From assembly GCA_023525975.1 (NCBI GenBank), contig CM042020.1, positions 114,003,207-114,067,206 on the forward strand: DNA of 64,000 nucleotides, read 5' to 3'. Shown here piece by piece: positions 1 through 11,485 of this stretch (its first letter is position 1; each line of letters opens with the position of its first letter). The notes under the pieces were generated by a model. The model did not search any database. It was not told where the DNA came from and worked only from the letters and a program-made list of their open reading frames with translations. The translations under genes and the position numbers were made by a program. The stretch is from Smallanthus sonchifolius. Lineage: Eukaryota > Streptophyta > Magnoliopsida > Asterales > Asteraceae.

Positions 1-372
1 GTTATTGATTACTGACAGACTCAGACTGAGACAGTTGGATACATTTTGACCTTTTTGAATTTCAAACCTATTGCTCTCCAACAACAAAATTAATGTGGAT
101 TTTGTCACTGAGTTATCACTTGCATAATTCAGTTGGTGCTGCTGGTTGTGAACTTTAATATGGTTATTAATTTGGGGGCTGCTATCGGAACAACGGCCCC
201 AAAAGTGTTATTAGTTTGATCGTTGGTGTCTGTATAGTGTGTTAGTGGTGTCTGTATAATCCTGTCCCGTTAGTTTTCCTACAGAAGTTACTTACTTCAG
301 AACAATTATGAAGTTTTTGAAGAAATTGTTTGACTAAAAAGGTCAAAATGTATACTTTCTTATGTGTTACAG
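1..372 (+). other. Intron upstream of the first visible protease exon
   Basis: No coding segment is visible here. The stretch ends in a 3' splice acceptor (TTACAG, ending at 372) and the next base opens an exon in the third codon position, so this is the tail of an intron. The 5' exon or exons of the aspartic protease lie outside the window. Confidence 0.7.
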
Positions 373-3300
373 GTTGTACTTCACTAAAGTGAATTTGGGT
401 TCTCCACCAAAAGAGTTCAATGTTCAGATTGACACAGGTAGCGACATTTTATGGGTTACTTGCAGTTCTTGCAGTGATTGCCCTCAATCAAGTGGATTTG
501 GTGTATGCTTCTTTTCTTGCCTTTCAAATTTGAGTAAATCCCATGTTGAATTCTCTGCTAATTTTTTATTTTTTGGGTTTATAGATTGATCTCAGTTTCT
601 TTGATGTTGGAAGCTCATCAACGGCTTCTACAGTATCATGTTCAGACTCTGTGTGTTCTTCAATAGTTCAAACCTCAGATGCGTCATGTTCTGAAGGCAA
701 TCAATGTGGTTATAGGTTTCAGTATGGAGATGGTAGTGGAACGTCAGGTCATTATGTAACGGATTTGTTTTATTTTGACACAATTGTGGGCCCCTCCATG
801 GTTGCTAACTCTTCGGCTTACATTACTTTCGGGTGAGCTATTTTTGTTTAGAAGCTTTCTTTGTCTTGCAAGGTGACTTGATCATATTGCGGGAGTATGC
901 ATATGTCTATGTTAGTTTGGAAAACATAAGAATCTTTTCTGAGGATAGATCCTTATCATACATAAAAAGGATGTGGTATTTAAAAGTGTTAATGGGATAC
1001 TATTTGATCATAATCAGATAATTAATGTTTGGATGTGCTTTTGTTGTTTGAATATGTGATAATCTCATAGATACTTTCCGTATTCGACTAATTCTGATTT
1101 ATGTAACTATTAAAATTAACAAAAAAGACATTCTTAGGGAAAAAGAAGCATCTTGTGAAATGAGAGTGAAAAACTATTATATTAATCAAATATATGGCTA
1201 TTTTCAATCAATTAAGACCGATTCTAATGATCTTAACTATCACTCTGCATAGTTTTTGACTCTTATTATTGAACCTCTTGTTTCACTCTCACCACTCAAT
1301 GAAATTTTAATGATTTAATATAATACGTAAAGCACGTATGAAAATTTGATTTGTTTTTCTTCTTCTAATAGGTGTAGCACATATCAAACAGGTAGTTTGA
1401 CTAAACCAGACAAGGCGATTGATGGGATTTTTGGTTTTGGTCAACATGGTATGTCTGTTGTGTCACAACTCTCATCACATGGAATTACTCCAAAGATATT
1501 CTCACATTGCTTAAAAGGAGACGGAACAGGTGGTGGCAAGCTTGTTCTTGGTGAAATTTTGAACCCCGCGATGGTTTATAGTCCCCTTGTCCCTTCGCAG
1601 TACGTATCGCCTCTAGAGTTCTTTTTTTAACATTTCTAATGCCGGGTACTTGGTTTTGTCTCAAATGCCCACCTTGGTTTAAAAAAGCGTGCCTGACGCG
1701 CGAGGCACATCAGACGATCAGAAAAGCGCCTCATGCACACCTGGGTCAAAATTAGGATCTGTAGGAAGGCAATATGTAAAAACAACTAAAGCGATGAAGA
1801 GATTATGAATGGCTTACTTGATAAAAAGGCTAATATGCAAAAGAAATGAGACGGGTGCAACTTTTGGTTGTACATAGAGCGACGCCTCACGCTTTTCTAA
1901 ACCAAGATGCCCACTTGATTCCTCTATTTGTCATTGATGAGTGTTTTAGATATTTGATTAAAAGTCAAATGCTTAGCTATGTGCTTAGTCAAATGTTAAA
2001 ATTGCGAAAGAAGGAAACGTTGGATTCTTGTTTCATTATAATATTCTTGATTATATTGTTAGAGAACACGAAATGTGTAAAGGGTTTCTGATTTCAATCT
2101 TTCAGGCCTCATTACAATCTGGATTTGCAGAGTATCGCTGTCAATGGGCAGATGTTGCCAATTGACCCAGCTGTTTTCGCCACATCAGATAACCGAGGAA
2201 CCATTGTTGACACAGGAACAACTTTGACATACCTTGTTGTAGAAGCATTTGAACCTTTTGTCAATGCTGTAAGTTTTAGCTTTTTTGTGGGCCTTTGATA
2301 CAGCATCCGTTTTTGACTTTGGTGGTTAAACGTCTTATTTGTTCTTTCAACGCTAAGGAATTTTATAAAGTCAATGGCAACTGAAAAACATGCAATATGA
2401 GCTCAATCTATCCAAAAGTTACCGTATAACTTTATATCATAACAGAACTCTCATAGATGCAACTTTCCTAGAGGGGCAATGTTGAGCAATTTACTAAAAA
2501 TGGATCAAACCTGGTCATATTTTGTTTCTAACAGACGGCTGGCTCAACCTTTTGTGGGCCTAAAACGGATTCTAAACCAGAGCCTTTTTTGTAAAAAAAA
2601 ATATATTTTTTTGGTCAGGATCTTAACACGTGGGAACACGATGACACACATTTTTTTGATAAGATTTCTAAAAGAACGCAATCACACATGTTAGAGATGG
2701 AGTGAGTTTTAGTGAAAAGAAAACCCTTTCAAGTATACTGATTCTTTGCTCTCCTTGTCAAAACTTGAAAATTAAACAAAGTTAAACCCTAAAATTTAGG
2801 GCCCCTTAAATATAGGGGCCCTAGCTTCGGCTTATATTTTTGTACAGGAGCTGCCCTACTGACAGATAGTAGGTTAAGTAAAGAACGTAGATAAATATTT
2901 AATGGGTAAAAAAGATAACCAGAGTGTATTCTAATGCTTACAACCTCATCAATCTTTCAATAAAAAAAATAGATTTTTAATTTAAAAATATAGTTTTTGT
3001 GATCATTATTTAACATATTAATTATTATTTGTGATCATTATTTAACAAAAAAGTTTTGGCGGTTCTACCCAATCCGACCTGCTACCAAGTACCAACCTAG
3101 ATGACCGGCCCAATTTTGCCACCTTTGAACTTTCCCTTACAAAACTTATTTGATATTTTGAATCATTATACTTGAATTTTTGTAGCAAACTAACAATTAT
3201 ACTTGTGAAAAATGCCAAAAAACACTAGTTTGAATGAATGATCACTTTTGGACAAACACCTTTGAACTCTCCCTTACAAAATTGATGACATTTTGAATCA

Positions 3301-4974
3301 TTGTACTTGATTTTTTGTGGCAAACTAACCATTATACTTGTGAAAATGCCAAAAAACACTAGTTTGAATGAATGATCACTTTTGGACAAACCGAGTAAAT
3401 GTAAATGAACACCGATATCATCATACTTAGAAATTGTGTTGATTGATCACTTTTGGCAATCTTTGTCCAAAAAGGCTCATTCTTAAAAAGTTCAGTTTTT
3501 GTTTTTTCATTTTTGCAAAGAAACTCCATGTATGTCAGCACAAAAATCAATAACTCCATAAAAATTGTGTTGATTGTTTGCATCTTGATTGCAGATAACT
3601 TCTGCTGTTTCACAATTAGCAACACCTGTTCTCTCCAAGGACACCCAATGTTATTTGGTTACATCAAGGTACCTCCTAGTTGTTTATTTTATTTATTTCT
3701 GTTTATTCCTGTAGCCATTTGGACATCCAACTATCCAAGTGATATTTTTCTCTCTTTTTTTATTTTTTATTTTAATTTTACGTCATAAACAGCATAAACG
3801 AGATTTTCCCAGTGGTTTCCTTAAACTTTGCTGGCGGTGCAGCTATGATCCTTAAGCCGGAGAACTATCTTGTACATGGAGATCCCGTTGTGAGTATTCC
3901 TAATATTGTCTCTTTATCTACCTGGTTTATTTTCATTTCATTTATTTTTGCTTTTTTTTGGGGGGGGGGGGGATTATCTAATTTTAATTTTTTTTAATCA
4001 ATTACACAAACGGGAGGGATGTGACAAATTTTGACTTTTGTGCGGTTTCTTTAAAATTCTAAAACGAAAGTGTATCAAAAGGCATTAAAAGCTAATATCG
4101 ATTGCACCAAATGCTTACAGGAGGGTGGTACACCATGGTGCATCGGCTTCCAGAAAGTTCAAAACGGGGTATCAATTCTTGGAGGTAAGTTAAAATAGCC
4201 TGGGCCAATGTGGGACTAGCTCACTTGGTAGAGGCTCTTGCCTCTTAGATGGGAGGTCCTGGGTTCAAACCAAGGCATGGGGTGAATTATTTGGTGTAAT
4301 TTAGGAGTAGGAGTAGGGTAGATTTGCTGTTAAAAAAAAAGAAGTTAAAATTGCCTGGATTGATATTGCAATAATATCTGTAATAAGATATTTATTGTAA
4401 TCAAATCTAATTAATCATAATTAAAAATGGTCCGGTATATAAGTGTTTGCATGCCAACCCCACCTGTGCAATAATATCTGTAATAAGATATTTATTGTAA
4501 TCATAATTAAAAATGGTCCAGTATGAAGCTACCCATTTTGACCCGAAATCACCTGACCCGTCATTTAACAACCTTTTTTTTGAACGACCGTCATTTCACA
4601 GCTAGTTTATGTTCCAAGATTTACTTATTGATCACCAATTTATATTTTTTTTCTTTGCAGATCTTGTTCTTAAAGATAAGATATTCGTTTATGATTTATC
4701 AAAGAAACGAATTGGATGGGCGGATTATGATTGTAAGCATAATCTTCTCTTCCTTACATCTTTTTTCTAACATATCTTATTAAATCATCTTAAACCGTCT
4801 TCTCCACATCCGTATTCAGGCTCAAATGATGTAAACGTCTCGATAACTTCAAGTAAAGACGAATACCGATATGCAGGAGAGTTGAGTGAGAGCAGTTCAT
4901 CAAGAACCACAAGTGTTCTTAAAGCTGTTTTGCTTCATATAGTAGCAGTTACTCTTGGTTCTTCACTATGGTAA
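373..4974 (+). CDS. A1-family aspartic protease, GPI-anchor-like tail (5' end off window)
   Basis: Endopeptidase of the plant A1 (pepsin-like) family, closest by eye to the Arabidopsis aspartic proteinase 36/39 type of membrane-anchored secretory-pathway proteases. The exon model is 373-502, 585-832, 1372-1599, 2106-2268, 3595-3668, 3793-3889, 4121-4184, 4661-4732 and 4820-4974, all with GT-AG introns and consistent phases, giving 409 residues and a TAA stop. Both catalytic motifs are present: DTGSD in the first visible exon and DTGTT in the fourth. Other family marks are the YGDGSGTSG flap region, the IFGFGQ stretch, and the late WCIGFQ and ILGDLVLKD segments. The last exon encodes a Ser-rich linker followed by a hydrophobic end of about 17 residues, which fits a GPI-attachment signal. 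The family is usually near 490 residues, so about 80 N-terminal residues including the signal peptide are missing off the left edge. No frameshift or stop is seen. The substrate is unknown. Confidence 0.9.
1673..1906. mobile_element. hAT-like MITE in a protease intron
   Basis: A 234-bp element with inverted ends: CTTGGTTTAAAAAAGCGTG at the left, and CTTGGTTTAGAAAAGCGTG reading in from the right. It is flanked by a perfect 8-bp duplication, ATGCCCAC (1665-1672 and 1907-1914). An 8-bp target duplication is the hAT hallmark. It has no coding capacity and lies in the intron between the third and fourth visible exons. Confidence 0.8.
3121..3391. repeat. Two-unit tandem repeat in a protease intron
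   Basis: Units 3121-3257 (137 bp) and 3258-3391 (134 bp) are clearly alike, both beginning ACCTTTGAAC and ending in TTTTGGACAAAC, with scattered substitutions and small indels. A short third trace (TTGATCACTTTTGG) follows at about 3443. The repeat lies in the long intron before the exon at 3595. Confidence 0.8.
3960..3972. repeat. Poly-G tract in intron
   Basis: An uninterrupted run of 13 G bases directly after a T run, in the intron that follows the exon ending at 3889. No function can be assigned. Confidence 0.8.
4204..4341 (+). mobile_element. tRNA-derived SINE in a protease intron
   Basis: A segment of about 138 bp carries a Pol III box A (TAGCTCACTTGG, 4217-4228) and box B (GGGTTCAAACC, 4261-4271) at tRNA-like spacing, and ends in an A-rich run. 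It is flanked by a 17-bp duplication with one mismatch, AAGTTAAAATAGCCTGG (4187-4203) and AAGTTAAAATTGCCTGG (4342-4358). A tRNA-like head, A-rich tail and long target duplication together identify a SINE. It sits in the intron just after the exon ending at 4184, only a few bases from the splice donor. Confidence 0.85.
4367..4524. repeat. Direct repeat in a protease intron
   Basis: 4367-4438 and 4467-4524 share the same sequence around AATATCTGTAATAAGATATT and AAAAATGGTCC. The second copy lacks about 14 bases of the first. The 28 bases between them differ. Confidence 0.8.
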
Positions 4975-5386
4975 AAAGTCAACCACAATTGACTCAAACA
5001 GTCAACAACTCAAAAACTCCATTGTTTTGACCCGTTGGTTGTATCGGCCTGTCTTTTGGCGGTGAGCAGGCGGCACTATGCCACCTAAGTTTGGTTCGAG
5101 TTGGGTGGCTCCGAGTGTTTTGTGGCTGGTGGTTGGTGGCTCCGAGTGTTTCGTGAAACATTTAGATCTTTCGGTTCAAGTGGTTTTTGATTTTGGAGTC
5201 CATTCATGTCATTGTAACATGTTCAAAATTGTTAGATATTTTTTTGTCATTTTGAACCACTTTTAGTGCTGATTTATTTAACTTTTATTTGTAAAAAAAC
5301 TAAATACAGATGCGTTTATTGATGATATATGTTATCCAAATGTGTATTAGTTCACAATCTTGTTGCAAGTCTGTACCTATCTATAT
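4975..5386 (+). other. 3' flank of the protease gene
   Basis: No coding region. It contains the presumed 3' UTR after the TAA at 4972-4974, with T-rich and A-rich stretches near 5230-5310 that could serve polyadenylation. It ends where the copia LTR begins (TGTGAACG at 5387). The poly(A) site cannot be placed from sequence alone. Confidence 0.5.
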
Positions 5387-5587
5387 TGTGAACGTAAATG
5401 CGGAATCGATCACTCCAAGCGAATAAGAACAATCAAATTAATCGAAATCAAAGGCTAACACCGAACGGTTACTTTCTTATTGAATTGAATGCAAAGGAAT
5501 TACAAAAGTAATTGAATTGAAAACAAAAACAGAATGAATCTACTGAACAACCCTAAGCTCAGTTACCACGAGAACCTGAATTTCACA
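5387..5587 (-). repeat. Copia 3' LTR
   Basis: About 201 bp beginning TGTGAA and ending TTCACA, a perfect terminal inverted repeat, and matching the copy at 21465-21635. Next to it, at 5588-5609, is a pyrimidine-rich stretch that on the minus strand is a polypurine tract, the primer for plus-strand synthesis. Confidence 0.8.
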
Positions 5588-5754
5588 TTTTCTTCTTTTA
5601 TTTCTCCCGGCTTCTTCTCTTGCTCGATTCTTCACGATATAGCTTCCTATTCCACACGAGCTCCTGAAAATATACAATAGACTCAAATACAGACTTAAAC
5701 GACTAAAAACGAATATAAAACTAATAAAAAACACACTAAAACAATAGGAATAAA
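5570..5754 (-). repeat. First copy of duplicated copia 3' end
   Basis: This segment (last LTR bases, polypurine tract, 3' untranslated sequence) is nearly identical to 7924-8110. The two copies are separated by about 2.2 kb of unrelated DNA that includes a hAT-like element. The duplication probably arose by recombination or template switching in the element. Confidence 0.75.
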
Positions 5755-6931
5755 AAAATTGATGTCACCCAGACGGTCTATATAAAAACTAATAAAACCT
5801 AACCTAGACTCCTAAGTAATAAATAAAGTACCTTCAACTAAACCGCACTGACAGGCAAGTGAACCTATCGAGTGTAGCACAACTTAATGGTAAACCGAGT
5901 TATCGAACCCTAGAGACACTGAATACTAATACTAGACTCTGACTCGAACTAAAGATTGATTGATGGGGGTTGACTACACTAAAGATTAACTACTAATGCA
6001 GCAAACAAGATCGACTCAAACTATCAAGATAAAGAAGTAAGGTAATAATCAGAGATGGGAAGAATACCACCTAGGTCGGAATCCTACTTGCAAAGCACAA
6101 CTTCTATCGGTTCTAGAAACTATGATGGATCTGGGTTTCTAAGGAAACAACTCTAGACAACCTAGTGGATCCCTAATCACTCTCAGGGTGTCACCAACTA
6201 AGGAACCTAAAGATGTAATAACTCACCAGATAGTGGATTACCTTTCGGTCTCTCCAACAATGATAAAGTACCTGAAAGACAGATTACCTTTCAGTCTCAC
6301 TGTCCACAATACATTCGAAGAATGCACGGGGTAATCTCAAGATAAGAACTATGATTCAGAATTGCAACAATCACTAGACACCTAATACCAACTTCCTCTC
6401 AGACAGCTGACACTCGGATTCCTAATGACGAAGACTAAACGACTATCTCTCACTTCTCGGGTATTGAGACAGGATACACACTCAGTTCTAATGACTCTCA
6501 ATCACAACTCCTATGGCTACCATTTCTAGCAAACCACACAAACAATCACAAACCCTAAAGTCTATGACCTAGATACGCAAATCAGGCTGGAAGACATCCA
6601 CAATCAACGCACGGAATTATAATAAATCACACATAAGATCTAAACATACATATTCATCATAATTAATATCAAGAAACCTTTTACAAAATCATTAATCCAT
6701 TAATATAATCCAAAACCAGTAAAAATCGTAACTTTACGCAGTATTCATCATATGACCCAGGCAGTATCAATGTTTTAGCTTAGGATCATTCTCAAAACAA
6801 CTAGAACAGAAGTATAAACATAAACCATGGTATCAAACATAGCAATCAAAGATAAAAATCGAAGCTTGACAATCGAATGCGCTATTACTAACGAACTCGG
6901 ATTCGAAAGCTCCAATCTTGCACTTAAATGG
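5755..6931. other. Unassigned filler between copia 3' copies
   Basis: No ORF of note and no recognisable domain. The sequence is moderately A-rich, without terminal repeats that I can pair. Near 6230-6300 there is a local near-repeat (ATTACCTTTCGGTCTC and ATTACCTTTCAGTCTC). It may be part of another LTR or an insertion, but I cannot name it. Confidence 0.4.
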
Positions 6932-6939
6932 CCTTCTCT

Positions 6940-7678
6940 TAGGGGTGTCATTTTTACCCGAAACCCGAATACCGAACCCGACCCGAATTAACCCGAACCC
7001 GATTAAGACGAAACCCAAACAACCCGAACCCGTTTAAGATGGAACCCGAACCCGAAGAAAGTATTCGGTTTGGTAATTGGGTTAAAAAAAGGTTAATCGG
7101 GTTAAACCGATTAACCCGAATAAAAATAAAAATATATTTTTATTATTAATATTTATTTGTAACCTTAGCAATCATTTTTAATGCTTATTTTATTTGACTT
7201 TTTTTTAATATATGAGTGGAAACGGACGAGCGAACATGAACGTGACAATTTGAAGAGTGAACATTGTTAAGAAGTTTATTTGTTGATATAATTTGATGTT
7301 TTCTTTTTAGTTTATACAATTGATTGATATGGTTTGATTTTATACTTATTTTATTTGGTGTTTTTTAGTTAATATATGTGTTTAGTGCATTACTTTGAAC
7401 AAAAGATCATATGTGCGTGTTTTTTATTTGACATTTTAAGCTTATTATTTGATAAATATCATGTTAAGTTAAATTATAAAGTATGCATTACAACTTGTAC
7501 TTAAAAACCCGAATACTGATTAACCCAACCCGAATAAATCCGAAACCGAATAACTCGAAACTGATAAACCCGAACTTTATTTGGGTCGGTAAACAGGTAG
7601 GATTCTTATAACAAAAAACCCGAATAACCCGAACCGAATAACCCGAAACCTGATTAAAAAACCCGAAGAACACCCCTA
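6940..7678. mobile_element. Non-autonomous hAT-like element rich in ACCCGAA
   Basis: The termini are perfect inverted repeats (TAGGGGTGT and ACACCCCTA), and the element is flanked by the 8-bp duplication CCTTCTCT (6932-6939 and 7679-7686). Both subterminal regions are packed with ACCCGAA/AACCCGA motifs, while the centre is A/T-rich and non-coding. Many hAT transposases bind clustered subterminal motifs, so these may be remnant binding sites. No transposase is encoded. Confidence 0.85.
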
Positions 7679-7686
7679 CCTTCTCT

Positions 7687-7923
7687 AGCCCCAAAATCGC
7701 CTTTTTTCTCTTCTCAGACGGCTGAATGTCGAACTCCTCACATATTGGCATTAGAATTCTAATATAATTCGATTATGGTTTTTTTTCACGGAATTTTAGT
7801 TTCCCGCGTACCGCGAGACTTTGGCATGGGTTCCTCACGTACCACGAGGAACAAATTAGTCGGGCGCAGATTTCCTTTCCCTCGCGTACCGCGAGGCTTT
7901 CTTCTTCCTCGCTCGCGTACCGT
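7687..7923 (-). other. Filler with palindromic CTCGCGTACCGCGAG repeats
   Basis: Non-coding. Four related short palindromes lie at 7804-7817, 7833-7849, 7881-7895 and 7912-7926, of the form CTCGCG-TAC-CGCGAG with small changes. The last one runs into the LTR-end/polypurine segment at 7924. On the minus strand the cluster would be the first part of an LTR, so it may be the repeated U3 region of a related LTR. An ORF through it is judged spurious. Confidence 0.5.
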
Positions 7924-8110
7924 GAGAACCTGAATTTCACATTTTCTTCTTTTATTTCTCCCGACTTATTCTCTTGCTCGATTTCTTCACGATATAGCTT
8001 CCTATTCCACACGAGCTCCTGAAAATATACAATAGACTCAAATGCAGACTTAAACGACTAAAAACAAATATAAAACTAATAAAAAAACGCACTAAAACAA
8101 TAGGAATAAA
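7924..8110 (-). repeat. Second copy of duplicated copia 3' end
   Basis: Near-identical to 5570-5754. It includes the LTR end TTTCACA (to 7941), the polypurine tract (minus strand, 7942-7963) and 3' untranslated sequence, and lies directly after the integrase stop codon of the copia ORF. Confidence 0.75.
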
Positions 8111-8130
8111 GATGTGTGCTTCGCACTACA

Positions 8131-9650
8131 TCATAACTCCACCTCAATTTGAAAACCATCACTTCCTTGAGTGTCTGATGGACTGTTCTTAACAACATCT
8201 TTGTATAGCTGGCTTTCATTAAATGTGACATCTCTGCTTATCACCACCTTTGGACTGTCATCAGAAATTTTCCACAATCTGTACCCTTTCACTCCCTCAG
8301 GGTAACCCAGAAACACACATTTATGTGCTCTAGGCTCTAACTTTCCCTGTTTAATGTGTGCATAGGCCACAGACCCAAACACCCTTAAGTGATCATACTT
8401 TGGTTTCTCACCTGTCCACATCTCCATAGGAGTATTTATTTCAATAGCTGAAGATGGAGACGTGTTTATCAAATAAGCAGCAGTTGCAAGTGCTTCTGCC
8501 CAAAACCTTTTAGGCATTCCAGACCTAAACAACATATACCTTAAAAGAGTTCTGTTCATCTTCTCTACCAATCCATTCTGTTGAGGTGTACCTACTACTG
8601 TCAAGTGTCTTGCTATTCCATTCCTTTTACAGAAACTATCAAACAAATTGTTACAAAACTCCAGACCATTATCAGTCCTCAGCTTCTTGACCTTTCTATC
8701 TGTTTGATTTTCTACCAGTATTATCCATTCTTTGAACCTCTCAAAAGTGTCATCCTTACTTTTAAGTGGATATACACATACCCTTCTGGAATACCCATCT
8801 ATCAAAGACAAAAAATACTTAGCACCCCCAAGTGATTGGACTTTGGCAGGCCCCCATAATTCAGCATGTATATATTCAAGTATACCTCCTGTAGAATGTT
8901 TACTTCTACTAAATTTGACTTTGTGAGACTTGCCTAGTATACAGCTTTCACAAAACCCTGCATCACAATCTTTCAACCTATCCAAAAATTGACCCTTATT
9001 CAATTCAGTTAAGCCTTGAGTACTAATATGGCCTAACCTCTTATGCCATAACTGTGCTTTAGATTCATCTACAGCAACCACATTTGCATAACTAGTACTA
9101 ACACTGCCTTTTAGAAAATATATATTATTCTGCCTTCTAGAACCAGTTAGTACAACCAATGATCCTTTAATTACTTTGACTTTGCCATTTTTCATACTCA
9201 CAACATAACCATTGCTTTCAAAGGTTCCTAAGGAAATTAAATTTCTCTGAAGTTCAATGATATACCTTACCTCCTTGAGGTCAATGAAAGATCCATTTTC
9301 AAGTCTGAAAGTCACAGTTCCAACACCCTTGATGCTACATGGGCTGTCATCCCAAAGATGCACTAACCCTTGATCTTTCATTATCAAATCTTTAAAGCAT
9401 TCCTTATGAGGTGTCATATGATAAGAGCACCCTGAATCCATTACCCATTCTGCCTCGGATCCAGCCATTGAAACAACTAGTACATCAGCAGACTCATACC
9501 CATCTGCTGATCCTTCAGTGGGAGAATTGTTCCCATGATTGACTCTTGTACTTAGCATATTCAGTCTTCTTCTGTTTCCACTCAGGGCATTCTCTTTTGA
9601 GATGCTTGTCTGAATTACACACAAAGCACCTTAGTTTTCCCTTTGATTTT
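8131..9650 (-). pseudogene. Copia gag C-terminus, protease and integrase
   Basis: An open stretch of about 500 codons. In order it shows a CCHC zinc knuckle (about 9585-9630), a retroviral-type protease motif DSGC (about 9435), a GAG-pre-integrase HHCC zinc finger (near 8930-9035, RLGH then CESC) and the integrase core. The usual first catalytic Asp of the core (HSDLWGP in most copia elements) reads HAELWGP here; the second (RTDNG) and the Glu-containing NGLVEKMNRT region are present. The frame ends in TGA at 8131-8133 with no reverse transcriptase or RNase H. Upstream the frame is cut at 9650 by G1 and resumes at 20751 beyond it. Confidence 0.85.
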
Positions 9651-11071
9651 TGTGACATCTGGCATTTTCAGGTTAACTCCGTTAACTCAAACCTCGTTAG
9701 TTTAAACATTTTTCGTTACAAACTCAGTTATCTCAGTTAGTCACATGTACATTGCATTTAATTAGGATTAATTAAATGTGTCAGTTAGTCGCACACATCG
9801 GATCGCACTCGAGTCTAACCCGGAACGTTGGTGATTAATCGAAATTAATATTACGAACATTAATAATTTATATTTAATATAAATTATGAGTTTTTATGTG
9901 ATTTTATGTGATTACGTGAATTATGTGAATGTGATTGTTTTCGTACGTGTTTATCGTGTGTTAATCGTGTTTATTATTTTTATAAAAGTTAGAGTTTTTA
10001 TAAAAATAATAATTGAGAGTTTTAGTTATTAATTAAGTATTAGTTAATTAATAATAGCCTATGGGCTTTAATTAAATCTGAAGCCCAACTTAAAACCCAT
10101 TAATAATGAGATAAGGATAAGATTTAAAAAAAAAATAAAAATTTATAAACCCTAATCTTTTGTTGGAGCCGCCGCGACTTCACCCTCATCCCCTCATTCG
10201 ACCGAATCATTCAAGCACCCAAAGCACCTTCAATCGAGCCCCGATCGTGAATCCGGAAGTAGATACGTGCTAGTCTACGCATTCCTAACGTTCCTACGTA
10301 AGTTATTTTATAAAAATCCGTCACTTTTTCATTATTATTTTTGAGATCGAAACCCTAGATTATCCAAACTTGATGATTTTGACATATAATAATGAATTGG
10401 TTAATTGATTGATGTTGTTATGTCGTATTGATGTTTTTACGAAATTATGTGAAACCCTAGTTGTCATACGATGTGAAAAATGAATATTGTTAATTATGTG
10501 ATGTTTAGAAATCGCATGTTAGACGTGGGTTATGATTAATATAGTTGTAGATGTATTAGTTGAATGATTTGGAATCGAATTGACGTGTTACTTGTGTAAA
10601 CGAAACGTGTAATGGACAAGTTACTAAAAGAGGAAACTTTTTATGAATTCTATTTTGCATGCTAAACGTGATTAGGATGATGTGATGATGGTTATGAGCT
10701 ACTTGATACATGTTGACGTGATTTGTGAAATCAGATTTTAAATACATAACCCGGTTTTGCGAACTTTCCAAATAAGGAAACTTTAATTGTCAAAAGTGGT
10801 TAGAACTTGCTATTTAGACATGCATGATATGGTTTGATGATTGGTACATGTTAGTTAAGATACAATAACTTGTTGTAACGTGTTAGGTGTTTGAAATCAT
10901 GCATGCTAGTCATAGGTTACTAAAGTTGGAAACTTTGTCTTGAAATATGATTTGCATGTTTAGGTTCTAGAAAATTGTTATGTGATGCGATGAGCTAGAA
11001 CATGTTAGAGTGATACTACAAACATATCAATGATGATAGTTTCCAGGAAACACGAGTCCCGAACAAACTTA

Positions 11072-11156
11072 CTATTTATAGAAACCTGCTATTTATAGAA
11101 ACCTGCTATTTATAGAAACCTGCTATTTATAGAAACTTTCTATTTTTGGAAATCAT
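11072..11156. repeat. 17-bp tandem repeat in G1 LTR
   Basis: Five units of CTATTTATAGAAACCTG and variants. The matching site in the 3' LTR (from 19525) has six units, so the array length has changed since insertion. A second array of GTCAAACTTGG-type 11-mers follows at about 11283-11335. Confidence 0.85.
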
Positions 11157-11485
11157 GCTTGTTTGTTAGAACAATAAGGAATTGTTGCTAAGTGTTACCT
11201 GCATGATCTTGTGTGTATAATATAGAAGTATTATACTGAACAAACATTTAATCGTTAAACGGGTCACCAACGGGTCGTCGGGTCAAACTTGGTCAAACTT
11301 AGTCAAACTTGGTCAAACATGAGTCAAACTTGCAAACCTTTTCTAAACCCTTAAAACAATGAGATTGTTTGGATACTTAGGGTTCGTATTCTCCTGCACA
11401 AACACACACTTATAAACCGGTGTTTATAGGTGGCTGTTAGTCGTCAAGCATTCTAAGCTCGTTTTCTTTTCGCACATACTCTAAG

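Noticed and set aside
7773..8012. Minus-strand ORF with LAVRE/LAVRG repeats
   Set aside because: It runs through the palindromic repeats and LTR-end sequence; the repeated residues come from the repeated DNA motif.
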